Assembly (NCBI GenBank): GCA_037043455.1
Contig: JAWPHD010011202.1
Location: forward strand, 1 to 64,000
Source: Cyrtodaria siliqua
Lineage: Eukaryota; Mollusca; Bivalvia; Adapedonta; Hiatellidae
Length of the DNA: 64,000 nt
Reading direction: 5' to 3'
The translations under genes were made by a program, and so were the position numbers. This document shows positions 63,570-64,000 of this stretch, one piece after another; the stretch's first letter is position 1, and every line of letters starts with the position of its first letter. A model generated the notes under the pieces. The model saw nothing but the letters and a program-made list of their open reading frames with translations. It searched no databases and was not told the DNA's origin.

Positions 63570-64000
63570 CAGGGGCGTAGCATACCTAAAATGCATATAT
63601 AGGCCCAACAATCTAGGGGGATCCGGGGGCATGCTCCCTGACGTTTTTTTTTTTTAACTTAGCTATGTAATGGTGCGTTTTGGCGTATATCTGACAAAAC
63701 ACTTGTGTGGTGATTAAAAAAGTATTTTTTGACAAATTTTATAATTAACATGTGACAAAGTTGAGTTACCTACACTGTTAAATAAAACAAGAAAAAAAGT
63801 TGACCCTTAAACCCCATCCTCTCCCCCACCCACACACCTCCCCTCCCCCTCCAGCTTCAGTTTTTATTGCATTTTTTTTCATTTTTAAAATTGATGTTTA
63901 GGCCCGGGTTTATATGGCCTAATAATAGCCACGCTGATGCATGGTTAACAAAAAGGTTGACTGAAGACATGCTCTATGAAACATACTCTTGAAAACGAAT
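63570..64000 (+). mobile_element. Start of a CAGGGGCGTAGC-type (hAT-like) element, cut by the window end
   Basis: CAGGGGCGTAGCATACC resembles the left end of the MITE at 11765 (CAGAGGCGTAGCCAGG). The next 30-80 bp (ATCTAGGGGGATCCGGGGGC, ATGCTCCC) are typical of the internal part of such repeats. The right end is not in the window. Confidence 0.55.

Overview
This is a repeat-dominated piece of eukaryotic (animal) nuclear genome. There are no operons, ribosome-binding sites or long open reading frames. What is present is small GT-AG exons separated by kilobase introns, an intron-containing nuclear tRNA-Leu(CAA) gene, DNA-transposon termini, a LINE fragment and a very high load of satellites and minisatellites. 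The interspersed elements with cores of about 160 bp and ends rich in ACGGAC repeats are the style known from bivalve molluscs (compare the oyster 'pearl' elements). A bivalve, perhaps a heterodont clam, is my best guess. It rests on repeat style, not on a diagnostic gene.

Layout. 1-7.3 kb: satellite-like repeats, two large hairpin-ended elements (A1, A2), a 140-bp array whose monomers carry estrogen-response-element-like palindromes, and a LINE fragment. 8.6-17.6 kb: four consecutive tandem arrays (62-bp units with a higher-order repeat, 40-bp units, a 33/44-bp two-state array with a 1,001-bp higher-order repeat, and a GATGGTACG minisatellite), with small transposons inside. 17.8-23.3 kb: 33-34-bp array, local duplications and MITEs with TA or TTAA flanks. 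23.5-48 kb: one minus-strand multi-exon gene whose introns are filled with repeats. 48-52 kb: repeats. 52-54.5 kb: a nested pair of DNA transposons. 54.9-55.1 kb: a CpG/CREB-motif cluster. 56-62.4 kb: a 6.1-kb element with perfect 38-bp terminal inverted repeats, minus-strand exon-like ORFs and an adjacent short deletion derivative. 62.8 kb: a possible first exon of a plus-strand gene. The end of the window enters another transposon.

The one protein-coding gene I can assemble runs on the minus strand: a non-coding leader exon (two near-identical copies at 47.9 and 45.7 kb), then coding exons at 41765-41618, 35665-35511, 31781-31677, three near-identical 126-nt exons (30805-30680, 29744-29619, 28302-28177), 25087-25033, 24973-24929 and a terminal exon 23940-23826. 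All junction phases agree and the predicted product is about 326 aa: an unrecognised N-terminal domain, a triplicated Lys/Pro/Thr-rich 42-residue repeat and an acidic linker. The triplicated exon comes from a tandem duplication of a roughly 1.1-1.4-kb genomic segment.

The most interesting non-genic signal is a set of sequence-unrelated element families (A, B, C, E, G) that share one architecture: a short hairpin just inside a 5' end often reading ACAAGAGG, a core of about 160-bp tandem units, an ACGGAC-type minisatellite and a 3' terminal hairpin followed by an A run. One B copy sits inside an A copy and its empty target site can be read from a neighbouring repeat. It shows insertion within an A run, at A/A (T/T on the other strand), with at most a 2-bp duplication. 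This fits non-autonomous Helentron/Helitron-like elements.
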